37,071 nt of DNA from an uncultured Prevotella sp. (GTDB lineage: Bacteria > Bacteroidota > Bacteroidia > Bacteroidales > Bacteroidaceae), in contig CAKPRX010000013.1 in assembly GCA_934183135.1 (NCBI GenBank), positions 1-37,071 of the forward strand, in the 5' to 3' direction. Below the pieces are notes generated by a model, which saw only the letters and a list, made by a program, of their open reading frames with translations, made no database searches and was not told the DNA's origin. Each line of letters opens with the position of its first letter. Within the stretch, counting starts at the first letter, position 1. This document shows positions 16,236-23,952 of this stretch, one piece after another. A program made the translations under genes and the position numbers.

Positions 16236-16286
16236 CACCCTCTTACCCTTTGACCTTTTTACCTTTCGCAGTTCTGCTGCCGGCAT
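16236..16286 (-). repeat. GGTAAAA tract with TGCCGGCA core
   Basis: On the minus strand: ATGCCGGCAGCA, then after about 10 bp AAAGGTAAAAAGGTCAAAGG and further GGGTAA-like units. The same order, core then AAAGGTAAAAA then AAGGGTAA, occurs on the plus strand at 23041-23092. Confidence 0.65.
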
Positions 16287-16581
16287 CCCATCGCGCAATA
16301 CACGACGGGGCCACCTATTATTATATACGCGCATACGCGCGAGAGAGTCCGAGAAGACTCCACAGGGATAACAGGCAGAAGAGGGAAAAAGCAAGCAGAC
16401 AAGACGCGCTGTCCCATAGGATGCTTTCCGCTCTATGGCCTTCATCCTTCCCACTCCGCCAAGGAGCCTGAAGACCACCCGCCTTCACCCGTACACCCCC
16501 ATTTTTGCCAAATGGAGAAGTCAAAACGAACAGTAGGATGAAAACTTTTACCGACACATCGAGTTTTTTCGACAAAAAAGT

Positions 16582-16612
16582 TTTCGGACGCACGTTTTAT
16601 TTTGTAATTTTG
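16582..16612 (+). promoter_or_regulatory. Promoter of the PCMD lipoprotein gene
   Basis: The -7 element TAATTTTG (16605-16612) is preceded at a 19-bp spacing by TTTC, one base from the TTTG -33 consensus. The leader would be about 23 nt. Confidence 0.55.
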
Positions 16613-16640
16613 CACTCAGTTTTATCGAATTGGAATACAA

Positions 16641-17783
16641 ATGAATAAGAGCCACATCCTCTGTGGGTGCATAGTTATCCTCTCGCTCACCTCTTGCTTC
16701 AAGGACGAAGCCCCTAACGCCGAATGCGACATCACGCAGGCCTGGTTACACGCCGACGACCCCTCCGAAATGTTCTATCAGGCCAGCGACAGTTTAGTCA
16801 ACGTGCTCACCGACAAGACCGACATCCGCTTCAGCGTCAGGCGCAAGGCCGACATCACCGCGCTGGCTCCCAGATTTGTCACGACGCCCGGCGCCATCGT
16901 AGAGCCGGCCAATGGCAGCGTACACGACTTCTCGCAGGGCCCCGTCAGCTACCGGGTAACCTCGGAGGACCACGCCTGGCACCGCGACTACACCGTGTCG
17001 GTAGTGCCCGTTACCAAGACGGTCAAGGACACCATCGAGTACGACTTCGAGAAGTATCACCTGGACAGCTACGAGGAGTACTACATCTGGAGCGAGGACG
17101 AGGACGGCGTCGAGACTGATGTCTGGGCCACGGGCAACGGTGGCTTCGAGATTTCCAACTCATCGGCCAAGCCCTACGAGTACCCCACCATACCCTTAGA
17201 CAACAGTCTGGACGGCAAGGGAGTACGCTTGGTGACCCGCGCCACGGGTCCCCTGGCCGTAATGCTCGACAAGCGCATCGCCGCGGGCAACCTCTTCTTA
17301 GGCGAGTTCTCCATTGGCGACGCCCTGCAGGAGCCCCTCCAGGCTACTCACTTCGGCCGCCCGTTCGACAAGCGTCCCAAGCAGTTTACGGGCTACTACC
17401 GTTACACCCCGGGGGCCAAGTTCCAGAACCAGGACGGCTCCTACGTTGACGGCAAGCAGGACACGCCCTCTATCTACGCCATCCTGTACCGCAACCACGA
17501 CGACCAGGGCCATGCCGTTACCCTTAACGGCGAGAATGTGCAGACCAGCCCGCTCATAGTGGCCCGCGCCATAGCCACCGACCTGCCCGCCACCACCGAG
17601 TGGCGCCAGTTCCAGGTCAACTTTACCTTCGACAAGGACCTTGACCTCGACCTGCTCGAGAACCGTGGCTACAGCCTGGCCGTAGTATTCTCCTCGAGTG
17701 CCGATGGTGCCTACTTCCAGGGTGCTGTCAATAGTACGCTCGACATCGACAAGGTTCGCATCGTCTGCGAGACCCAGGAGTAA
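16641..17783 (+). CDS. PCMD-domain surface lipoprotein
   Basis: 380 residues. The lipobox LSLTSC places the lipidated cysteine at residue 19. Residues about 25-130 are a small beta-sandwich-like region (ITQAWLHADDPSEMFYQASD, then RVTSEDHAWHRDYTVSVVPV), and from about 135 the sequence follows the PCMD (putative carbohydrate metabolism) fold: IEYDFEKYHLDSYEEYYIWS, WATGNGGFEISNSSAKPYEY, LVTRATGPLAVMLDKRIAAG, LFLGEFSI and the late SLAVVFSSSADGAYFQGAVN and LDIDKVRIVCE. PCMD proteins of Bacteroidetes are found on the surface next to porin-like barrels and are presumed glycan-binding, but none has a firm function that I know of. The beta-barrel gene follows 32 bp later. Confidence 0.83.
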   Translation: MNKSHILCGCIVILSLTSCFKDEAPNAECDITQAWLHADDPSEMFYQASDSLVNVLTDKTDIRFSVRRKADITALAPRFVTTPGAIVEPANGSVHDFSQGPVSYRVTSEDHAWHRDYTVSVVPVTKTVKDTIEYDFEKYHLDSYEEYYIWSEDEDGVETDVWATGNGGFEISNSSAKPYEYPTIPLDNSLDGKGVRLVTRATGPLAVMLDKRIAAGNLFLGEFSIGDALQEPLQATHFGRPFDKRPKQFTGYYRYTPGAKFQNQDGSYVDGKQDTPSIYAILYRNHDDQGHAVTLNGENVQTSPLIVARAIATDLPATTEWRQFQVNFTFDKDLDLDLLENRGYSLAVVFSSSADGAYFQGAVNSTLDIDKVRIVCETQE

Positions 17784-17815
17784 CCCATCCACCGACAACC
17801 CAACACGACACAGCA

Positions 17816-18562
17816 ATGAAAAAGACCATTATACTGCTCGCCCTCATGGCGCTGACCATCCAGGCACATGCCATCAGCCTGCCCGACAGCCTCAACTATA
17901 CCGTGCGCTTAGGATACAACATCGGTGGAACAGCCCCGATAGGCATGCCGGCCACCATAAGGCGCATGAACAAATTTACGCTGAAGCCCAACTTCTCCTT
18001 AGGCATCGATGTGCAAAAGGATATATGGGGCCGCTGGGGACTGATGAGCGGCCTGCACCTGGAGAACAAGGCCATGAAGATAGATGCCACCGTGAAGAAC
18101 TACCACATGGAGATGACGAAGGAGGGCGACCGCATTGAAGGCATGTACACGGGCAACCTGATTACCGAGTGCGAGGAATGGATGCTCACCATACCCGTTA
18201 TGGCCACCCTGCGTACCGGCCGCGTGCTCATCAAGGCTGGCCCGTACCTGTCGTACGTGTCTACACGTGTGTTCAAGGGCTACGTGTACGACGGTTACCT
18301 GCGCAAGGGCGACCCCACTGGCCCCAAGGTCGACATAGGCAACACCGAGACCACCCGCGGTACCTACGACTTCGGCGACAAGATGCGCAAGATACAGGTT
18401 GGCATCGATGCCGGTGCCGACTGGCAGATATACCGACGCTGGGGTGCTTACGCCGACATTGCCTGGGGCATTACGGGCATCCATCACAGCTCGTTCAAGA
18501 CTATCGAGCAGACCCTCTACCCTATCTTTGGCACCGTGGGCGTTATCTATAAGCTCAAGTAA
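17816..18562 (+). CDS. Outer-membrane beta-barrel protein (PorT-like)
   Basis: 248 residues with a signal peptide, MKKTIILLALMALTIQAHA. The mature part is a chain of amphipathic strands with aromatic belts: VRLGYNIGGTAPIGMPAT, FSLGIDVQKDIWGRWGLMSG, WMLTIPVMATLRTGRVLIKA with GPYLSYVS after it, RKIQVGIDAGADWQIYRRWG, and a last strand FGTVGVIYKLK. That arrangement (LGxNxGG, GLxxxxK, ending in a short aromatic strand) fits the outer-membrane beta-barrel family PF13568. It lies between two PCMD-containing surface proteins and may be their partner in the outer membrane. Confidence 0.82.
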   Translation: MKKTIILLALMALTIQAHAISLPDSLNYTVRLGYNIGGTAPIGMPATIRRMNKFTLKPNFSLGIDVQKDIWGRWGLMSGLHLENKAMKIDATVKNYHMEMTKEGDRIEGMYTGNLITECEEWMLTIPVMATLRTGRVLIKAGPYLSYVSTRVFKGYVYDGYLRKGDPTGPKVDIGNTETTRGTYDFGDKMRKIQVGIDAGADWQIYRRWGAYADIAWGITGIHHSSFKTIEQTLYPIFGTVGVIYKLK

Positions 18563-18615
18563 CTAAAAGATTATTCAGGATATAACAAAACACGCAATTA
18601 AAAAAGCAATTAATT

Positions 18616-20205
18616 ATGAAGAAGATTTTTACCCTTATCATCGTAGCCCTCAGCTCGCTCAGCGCGCTGGCCGATGACTACACGGGCCAGCTGGCCGTGG
18701 CCCTCAATGGTGCCCCCACCGCCTCGCAGCAGGCCACCATCACCGCCAACAAGCAGGCCGACGGCAAGTACGAGTTCCAGCTCAATGATTTCGAGATTAA
18801 CATGGGTGGCAGCCCCACTCCTGTTGGAAATATAGTACTTAAAGATGTGGACGCTACAACCGCCGCAGACGGCTCCGTAAACCTGCAGACCTCACAGGGC
18901 ATCAAAATAACCAAGGGCAGCGACCCTAAAAAGAACTGGTTAGGTCCGACATTGTCATTAATTGGATCCATTCCAGTGACCCTCAAGGCCACCATTAAGG
19001 ACGGCACGTTCAAGGCCGACATCACCATCCCGTTCAAGTCTCTGGGCCTGGACATCAAGGTGCTCTTCAACTCAGCCACGACGCAGATTGCCAACTCAGA
19101 CTTCGAGCTTTTCCACAAGGAAGAGTATCACAACAGCGAGGATGCCAGCTATGACAAAGTTGCTGACGAGCCCAACCACTGGCACTCGTTCCTCTCGGCT
19201 ACCGGCGACCTCGCCGAGGCCCAGAATGCGTTCAGCAACGGTGTACATACAGCATCAAGCGACGATGTGCGACCGGGCACTAAAGGCAAGTCGAGTATTC
19301 TCGTCAAAGCCACCAGCGTGTTTGGCATTGTAGCCAATGGCACCATCACTACCGGACGCATGAACGCTGGTGGAATGATTGCCACCGACAAGAGCAACCA
19401 CGCCTTCCTGGACATCACCAACGAGGACAAGGATGCCAATGGTGACCCCTTCTACACCCTGTTGGGTGCTCAGCCCGACTCGCTGTCGGTCTGGGTTAAG
19501 TTCAAGCAGGCCACTGCCACTCCAGAGCATCCCTATGCCACCGTCAATGCCGTCATTACCGATGGCACACGTTACCAGGACCCCGAGGACAAGGCTTATA
19601 CCAACGTGGTAGCCAAGGCCACCGACACCAAGATAGCTGCCGAGGACAAGTGGGTACGCCTGGCCATCCCCTTCGACTACGCCAAGTATGCCGCCAACAA
19701 GGCTGACACCAAGGCCATACTCGTTACCATCTCTACCAATGCCGACCCAGGTCAGGGAAGCGACGGCGACGAGCTGTATGTAGACGACCTGGAGCTGGTG
19801 TACACTCCCAAGCTGCAGGGCATTAAGGTATTCGGCAACGCGGTAGACAACTTCGCCCCCGCCACCACCGAATACACCATTAAGGTACCTCAGGATCCCA
19901 CCATCAGCGATGTTACACCCGTAGCCGTAAACGGCTTTACCACCCTGGCCTATGTTAACAAGAGCAAGAAGACCGTTACCGTGGTAGTGTACAGCGAGGA
20001 CCTGAAGCAGAGCACCAGCTACACCGTCAAGTACACCATTGACAAGAATGTCACCAACGGCATAGACAACGCCACCGCCACAGCCGACAAGAAGGTAGTA
20101 GGCATCTACAACCTGAACGGCCAGCAGGTAAGCCAGAAGCAGCCTGGCCAGGTCTATGTTATCAAGTACTCGGACGGCACAGCTGTCAAGGAGCTCAGCA
20201 AGTAA
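18616..20205 (+). CDS. Calycin-like and PCMD two-domain secreted protein
   Basis: 529 residues with signal peptide MKKIFTLIIVALSSLSALA. Residues 20-155 form a calycin-like beta-barrel (DDYTGQLAVALNGAPTASQQ, KYEFQLNDFEINMGG, VGNIVLKDVDAT, VTLKATIKDGTFKADITIPF). Residues about 157-395 are a PCMD domain: IANSDFELFHKEEY, EPNHWHSFLSATG, SILVKATSVFGIVANGTITT, SLSVWVKFKQ, WVRLAIPFDYAKY, DELYVDDLELVYTPK. A cadherin-like strand region follows (DNFAPATTEYTIKVPQD), then a C-terminal tail VVGIYNLNGQQVSQ...DGTAVKELSK of the type used as a sorting or surface signal in Prevotella. The domain set matches secreted proteins of unknown ligand. The barrel gene lies 53 bp upstream and a long terminator follows. 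Confidence 0.83.
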   Translation: MKKIFTLIIVALSSLSALADDYTGQLAVALNGAPTASQQATITANKQADGKYEFQLNDFEINMGGSPTPVGNIVLKDVDATTAADGSVNLQTSQGIKITKGSDPKKNWLGPTLSLIGSIPVTLKATIKDGTFKADITIPFKSLGLDIKVLFNSATTQIANSDFELFHKEEYHNSEDASYDKVADEPNHWHSFLSATGDLAEAQNAFSNGVHTASSDDVRPGTKGKSSILVKATSVFGIVANGTITTGRMNAGGMIATDKSNHAFLDITNEDKDANGDPFYTLLGAQPDSLSVWVKFKQATATPEHPYATVNAVITDGTRYQDPEDKAYTNVVAKATDTKIAAEDKWVRLAIPFDYAKYAANKADTKAILVTISTNADPGQGSDGDELYVDDLELVYTPKLQGIKVFGNAVDNFAPATTEYTIKVPQDPTISDVTPVAVNGFTTLAYVNKSKKTVTVVVYSEDLKQSTSYTVKYTIDKNVTNGIDNATATADKKVVGIYNLNGQQVSQKQPGQVYVIKYSDGTAVKELSK

Positions 20206-20233
20206 ACAGCCCACGGGCACTGACCCCATATAC

Positions 20234-20283
20234 AGCGGAGGAAGACCGTCCGTGCGCAGCCCGCGCGGATGTCTTTCTCCGCT
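20234..20283 (+). terminator. Long hairpin terminator after the calycin/PCMD gene
   Basis: AGCGGAGGAAGACCGTCCG (20234-20252) pairs with CGGATGTCTTTCTCCGCT (20266-20283) in a stem of about 16 pairs with one wobble and a small bulge. A T-rich stretch follows. It separates this gene from the glucanotransferase gene. Confidence 0.65.
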
Positions 20284-20323
20284 TTGTCGTTTCGTTCCAC
20301 CACTGTCAATCATCATTTCAACC

Positions 20324-22993
20324 ATGGATATTATCTTTTACATCGAGTATTACACCGCCACGGGCGAGCAGCTGGCCCTGCACATCGCCGAGTCCCATAG
20401 CCCCGGCTGCCCTCAGCACATCCTGATGACCACCGGCGACAACGCCCACTGGCAGGGCGTGTGGCACGTACCCGCCCAGGTTCCCGCCACTATAGACTAC
20501 TACTTCAGCGTAGAGGGTGCCCATGGCACGCTGCGCCGCGAGTGGACCACCGTGTGCCACCGGCTGGACCTGCCCACACGGCCACAGCCCGCCGTGCGTG
20601 TGTACGGGCGATGGATAGACGTGCCATACGATACGTATCGCTACAGTTCGGCATTTACCAACTGTCTGCATCCCCACGCCCTCCAGCCACTACACTCGCC
20701 CGGCGACCGGTGTGCCCGGCTGGTATGCCGGGCACCACAACTGCGGTCGGGACAGCGGCTGGTACTCACGGGAGCCGACCGCGCCCTGGGCGAGTGGCAC
20801 CCAGAGCAGGGACTGCCCATGGCCGAGCACAACTACTGCGAGTGGGTGGCCGAGGTACCCATCGACCTGCTCGCCCAGCCCACCATCGAGTTCAAGTTTG
20901 CCATCGTACACGACGGCACCGACCCCTCGCCCATCTGGGAGGACGGCCTGAACCGCACCCTGACCCTTGCCGACGAGCCAGGGCTGCAGGTGTACGAGCT
21001 GGACCAGTCCTTCTATCCGCTGTGCGACGAGCGCGTGGCCGGCACGCTCATCCCCGTGTTCTCCCTGCGCAGCGAGGGCAGCTTCGGAGTGGGCGACTTC
21101 GGCGACCTCATGGCCATGACCGACCTCATCGCCTCCACCGGTCAGCGCGTGCTCCAGGTGCTGCCCATCAACGACACCACCGTGACCCACACCTGGACCG
21201 ACAGTTATCCCTACAGCTGCATCAGCGTCTTTGCCCTGCATCCGCAGTATGCCGACCTGCGCCAGCTGCCGCCCCTGAACGACGCCGGCCAGCGCCAGCA
21301 CTACACCCTGCTGCAGCGCGAGCTCAACGCCCTGCCCCAGATAGACTACGAGCGCATGATGCAGGCCAAGGAGGCTTATCTGCACGAGCTCTACCTGCAG
21401 GAGGGCCGCCAGACCATGGCTACCGACGGCTTCGCCCGTTTCTTCGCCGACAACGGCCAGTGGCTGGTGCCCTACGCCCAGTACTGCTACCTGCGCGACA
21501 CGCACCACACTACCGACTTTGCCCAGTGGCGTGGCCACGCCACCTGGAACGAGGCCGACCGCCCCGCACTGAGCGACCCCAGCAGTCAGCTGTACAGCCA
21601 GGTGGCTTATTACTACTATGTCCAGTACATCCTGCACACCCAGATGACGGCTGCCCACGACCACGCCCGCCAGCGCGGCGTGGTGCTCAAGGGCGACATA
21701 CCCATCGGCGTACACCGCCAGGGCTGCGACGTATGGATGGAGCCACGCTACTTCTGTCTGGACGGCCAGGCCGGAGCCCCGCCCGACGATTTTGCCGTGG
21801 ATGGCCAGAACTGGGGATTTCCCACATACAACTGGGAGGCCATGCTGGCCGATGGCTGCCAGTGGTGGAACCGCCGTTTTACCCACATGGCGCTCTACTT
21901 CGACGCTTACCGCATAGACCATATCTTAGGGTTCTTCCGCATCTGGGAGATACCCATCCAGGCTGTCCGCGGCCTGCTGGGCCAGTTTGCCCCAGCCCTG
22001 GCGCTCAGCCCTGATGACATGGCCGTCTACGGTCTGCACTTCGACCGCGCCATGACGTGTCCCCACATCACCGACAGCGTGGTCGACGCCGTGGCCGGTT
22101 CCCAGGCTGCCTATCTGCGCCAGCACTGCCTGTCGGCCCAGGCCGACGGCATCTACACCCTGCGTCCAGAGGTAGACAGCGAGCGCAAGGTACAGGCCCG
22201 CGTCAAGGCCCACCAGCTCAGCGAGGCCCAGGGGCGGGCGCTCTGCGATCTCATCGGCGAGGTGCTCTTCCTCGAAGACCACCGCCACACCGGACTCTAC
22301 CACCCGCGCATCTCGGCTCAGCGCACCCATGCCTACCGCCACCTGGGCGAGGACGGCCGGCGCGCCTTCGACCAGCTCTACAACGACTTCTACTACCACC
22401 GCAACAACGGTTACTGGTATGGCGAGGCCATGAAGAAGCTGCCGCCACTGATAGAGGCCACCCGCATGCTGGCCTGTGCCGAGGATCTGGGCATGGTGCC
22501 GGCCTGTGTGGCACCCGTGATGGAACAGCTGCGCGTGCTGAGCTTAGAGATACAGACCATGCCCAAGACGGCATGCCGCTTTGCCGACCTGCAGCACAAC
22601 CCCTACCGCTCGGTGTGTACCATCTCGTCGCACGACATGGCTCCGCTCCGCCAGTGGTGGGACGAGGACAAGGGGCGTGCCCAGGACTACTACTCGTCCA
22701 TGCTGCGCCACGGCGACCAGGCACCCCACCCTATGCCCGGCTGGCTGGCTGAGGATATTGTAGAGCGTCATCTGATGTCGCCGTCCATGCTGTGCATACT
22801 GAGCCTGCAGGACTGGCTGGCCATAGACGAGCAGCTACGGCTGCCCAACGCCATGGGCGAACGCATCAACATACCGGCCGACCCTCATCACTACTGGCGC
22901 TACCGCATGCACGTCAGCATAGAGCAGATAGCGGCCCGCCGCGACTACCGCCAGCGCATAGCCGACATGATAGAGCAGGCGGGAAGACGGTAA
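20324..22993 (+). CDS. malQ: 4-alpha-glucanotransferase with two CBM20 domains (DPE2-like, GH77)
   Basis: 889 residues, no signal peptide. Transfers glucan or maltose units between alpha-1,4-glucans in the cytosol. The N-terminal 240 residues hold two starch-binding CBM20-type modules (first MDIIFYIEYYTATGEQLAL..HWQGVWHVP, second RSGQRLVLTGADRALGEWHP..EFKFAIVHDG). The GH77 barrel follows from about 245 (PVFSLRSEGSFGVGDFGDL). The catalytic aspartate is D532 in YRIDHILGFFRIW, the acid/base glutamate E720 in AEDLGMVPACV, and the third acidic residue D771 in SSHDMAPLRQWW. The large size and double CBM20 are typical of Bacteroidetes and plant DPE2. The stop codon is the TAA of the first GGTAAA unit in the following tract. 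No other glycogen gene lies nearby. Confidence 0.95.
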   Translation: MDIIFYIEYYTATGEQLALHIAESHSPGCPQHILMTTGDNAHWQGVWHVPAQVPATIDYYFSVEGAHGTLRREWTTVCHRLDLPTRPQPAVRVYGRWIDVPYDTYRYSSAFTNCLHPHALQPLHSPGDRCARLVCRAPQLRSGQRLVLTGADRALGEWHPEQGLPMAEHNYCEWVAEVPIDLLAQPTIEFKFAIVHDGTDPSPIWEDGLNRTLTLADEPGLQVYELDQSFYPLCDERVAGTLIPVFSLRSEGSFGVGDFGDLMAMTDLIASTGQRVLQVLPINDTTVTHTWTDSYPYSCISVFALHPQYADLRQLPPLNDAGQRQHYTLLQRELNALPQIDYERMMQAKEAYLHELYLQEGRQTMATDGFARFFADNGQWLVPYAQYCYLRDTHHTTDFAQWRGHATWNEADRPALSDPSSQLYSQVAYYYYVQYILHTQMTAAHDHARQRGVVLKGDIPIGVHRQGCDVWMEPRYFCLDGQAGAPPDDFAVDGQNWGFPTYNWEAMLADGCQWWNRRFTHMALYFDAYRIDHILGFFRIWEIPIQAVRGLLGQFAPALALSPDDMAVYGLHFDRAMTCPHITDSVVDAVAGSQAAYLRQHCLSAQADGIYTLRPEVDSERKVQARVKAHQLSEAQGRALCDLIGEVLFLEDHRHTGLYHPRISAQRTHAYRHLGEDGRRAFDQLYNDFYYHRNNGYWYGEAMKKLPPLIEATRMLACAEDLGMVPACVAPVMEQLRVLSLEIQTMPKTACRFADLQHNPYRSVCTISSHDMAPLRQWWDEDKGRAQDYYSSMLRHGDQAPHPMPGWLAEDIVERHLMSPSMLCILSLQDWLAIDEQLRLPNAMGERINIPADPHHYWRYRMHVSIEQIAARRDYRQRIADMIEQAGRR

Positions 22994-23092
22994 AGGTAAA
23001 AAGGTAAAAGGGTAAAAAAGTAAAAAGCGCTCACTGCGTATGCTGCCGGCATTGTAAAGGTAAAAAACGCAAGGGTAAAAAAGTAAAAAGTC
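22991..23092 (+). repeat. GGTAAAA tract in two blocks around a TGCTGCCGGCAT core
   Basis: Block 1 starts at the glucanotransferase stop codon: GGTAAAGGTAAAAAGGTAAA and further units to about 23030. The core TGCTGCCGGCAT is at 23041-23052, and block 2 (AAAGGTAAAAAACGCAAGGG, then TAAAAAAGTAAAAAG) runs to 23092. The core has the palindromic centre TGCCGGCA. A matching core-plus-tract is at 16236-16286 on the other strand. Confidence 0.7.
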
Positions 23093-23144
23093 CTTGATTG
23101 CGGATTATACGGCCGTGGCGGCGGCGATGCCTGCAGCCATAGCT

Positions 23145-23236
23145 GGCTCCGTCCGAAGACTTGGGATGTACATTCGGGACACTCGGATGTACATTCTGAA
23201 CTTTGGGACGCACATTCTACACCATCGGACGGAGCC
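23145..23236. repeat. 12-bp inverted repeat enclosing three 21-bp units
   Basis: GGCTCCGTCCGA (23145-23156) and TCGGACGGAGCC (23225-23236) are perfect inverted repeats. The three 21-bp units between them begin at 23161, 23182 and 23203 and share GGATGTACATTC (third unit GGACGCACATTC); ATGTACAT is itself a palindrome. This could be a phased set of operators or a large stem-loop in the leader of the Nudix gene. Confidence 0.75.
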
Positions 23237-23237
23237 C

Positions 23238-23313
23238 GGGATGGCCGGCCGAGAGCCTGGAATGGTCGACCGGGAGCGTGGAATGGCCGACCGAGAGCCT
23301 GGGATGGCTTCGG
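23238..23313. repeat. Three and a half tandem 21-bp units
   Basis: Units start at 23238, 23259 and 23280, with a partial fourth at 23301. Each reads GGRATGGYCGRCCGRGAGCST with few changes. In the plus frame they would encode GMADREP-type heptapeptides that run without a stop into the Nudix gene, so an extended N terminus of the Nudix protein cannot be fully excluded. Confidence 0.75.
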
Positions 23314-23342
23314 CCTGTCCCATCATCGTATCAACAAACCTA

Positions 23343-23927
23343 ATGAAACTAATGAGCAACGACATGATATACAATAGCACTACCAAGAAATGGGAGTCGC
23401 CCTACTGGCACCCTGCGGTGACCACCGATACCGTAGTATTCGGACTGGAGGGCACACGCCTCAGCGTATTGCTGATAGAACGGGGCGGCGAGCCCTTCAA
23501 GGGCGCATGGGCGCTGCCCGGTGGTTTTCTCGAGGACAGCGATGCGTCGGCCGAGGCGGCCGCACGCCGCGAGCTGTACGAGGAAACCCACCTGGAAGGC
23601 CTCAGCCTGGAACAGCTACACACCTTTGCCCAGGCCGGACGCGACCCCCGCGAGCGGGTCGTCTCCATTGCCTTTACCGCAGTAGTGCCCAAGGAGCGCT
23701 ATCAGCCTCAGGGAGGCGACGATGCCCGTCAGGCCCAGTGGTTTACCATTGACGCCCTGCCCCCGTTAGCCTTTGACCATGCGTCCATCATCGACATGGC
23801 CATAAAACGGCTCCGCCAGTGCCTACAGATGGAATCCATAGGCACGGGGCTGGCCTACAACTCCGTTGACAGGGCCCTGTTGCAGGCCGCGGTGAGCCAC
23901 TCTGACGACCAGCACCGCCATTTCTAA
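23343..23927 (+). CDS. Nudix hydrolase
   Basis: 194 residues from the chosen ATG at 23343 (MKLMSNDMIYN); 23352 and 23364 are alternatives, and the frame is open back to 23094 through the 21-bp repeats. The Nudix box GGFLEDSDASAEAAARRELY followed by EETHL fits GX5EX7REUXEEXGU, where the glutamates bind the metal. It follows LSVLLIERGGEPFKGAWALP, as in the ADP-ribose-type and NrtR-like Nudix families. The C terminus after IDMAIKRLRQ lacks the winged-helix region of NrtR-type regulators, so an enzyme is more likely than a repressor. The ADP-ribosylglycohydrolase gene follows after 25 bp, making ADP-ribose or a related dinucleotide the best substrate guess. Confidence 0.9.
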   Translation: MKLMSNDMIYNSTTKKWESPYWHPAVTTDTVVFGLEGTRLSVLLIERGGEPFKGAWALPGGFLEDSDASAEAAARRELYEETHLEGLSLEQLHTFAQAGRDPRERVVSIAFTAVVPKERYQPQGGDDARQAQWFTIDALPPLAFDHASIIDMAIKRLRQCLQMESIGTGLAYNSVDRALLQAAVSHSDDQHRHF

Positions 23928-23952
23928 CACCCTCACTATAAACAGAAACAAC

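Larger units (their letters stand above)
16166..16640. other. Gene-free region upstream of the PCMD lipoprotein gene
   Basis: This 475-bp stretch contains a T-rich tract (16226-16270, the complement of GGTAAAA repeats), the TGCTGCCGGCAT core at 16275-16286, and the CCTATTATTATATACGCGCA sequence at 16313-16332. A promoter follows at 16582-16612. Open frames on the minus strand exist but look like translated repeats, so no gene is called. Confidence 0.5.

Noticed and set aside
19255..20325. Long open frame on the minus strand opposite the calycin/PCMD gene
   Set aside because: It is antisense to a gene with clear signal peptide and domains; low-complexity Val/Gly product of GC-rich shadow type.
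20461..22014. 517-codon open frame inside the glucanotransferase gene
   Set aside because: Arg/Pro/Ala-rich out-of-frame product; the GH77 frame has all catalytic motifs.
23161..23313. CRISPR or minisatellite protein repeat
   Set aside because: Units are contiguous without spacers; kept as a repeat, with coding status left open.
23094..23342. N-terminal extension of the Nudix protein through the 21-bp repeats
   Set aside because: Nudix proteins start close to the WHPAVTTD region and the extension is low-complexity; three good ATGs lie at 23343-23364. Not fully excluded.
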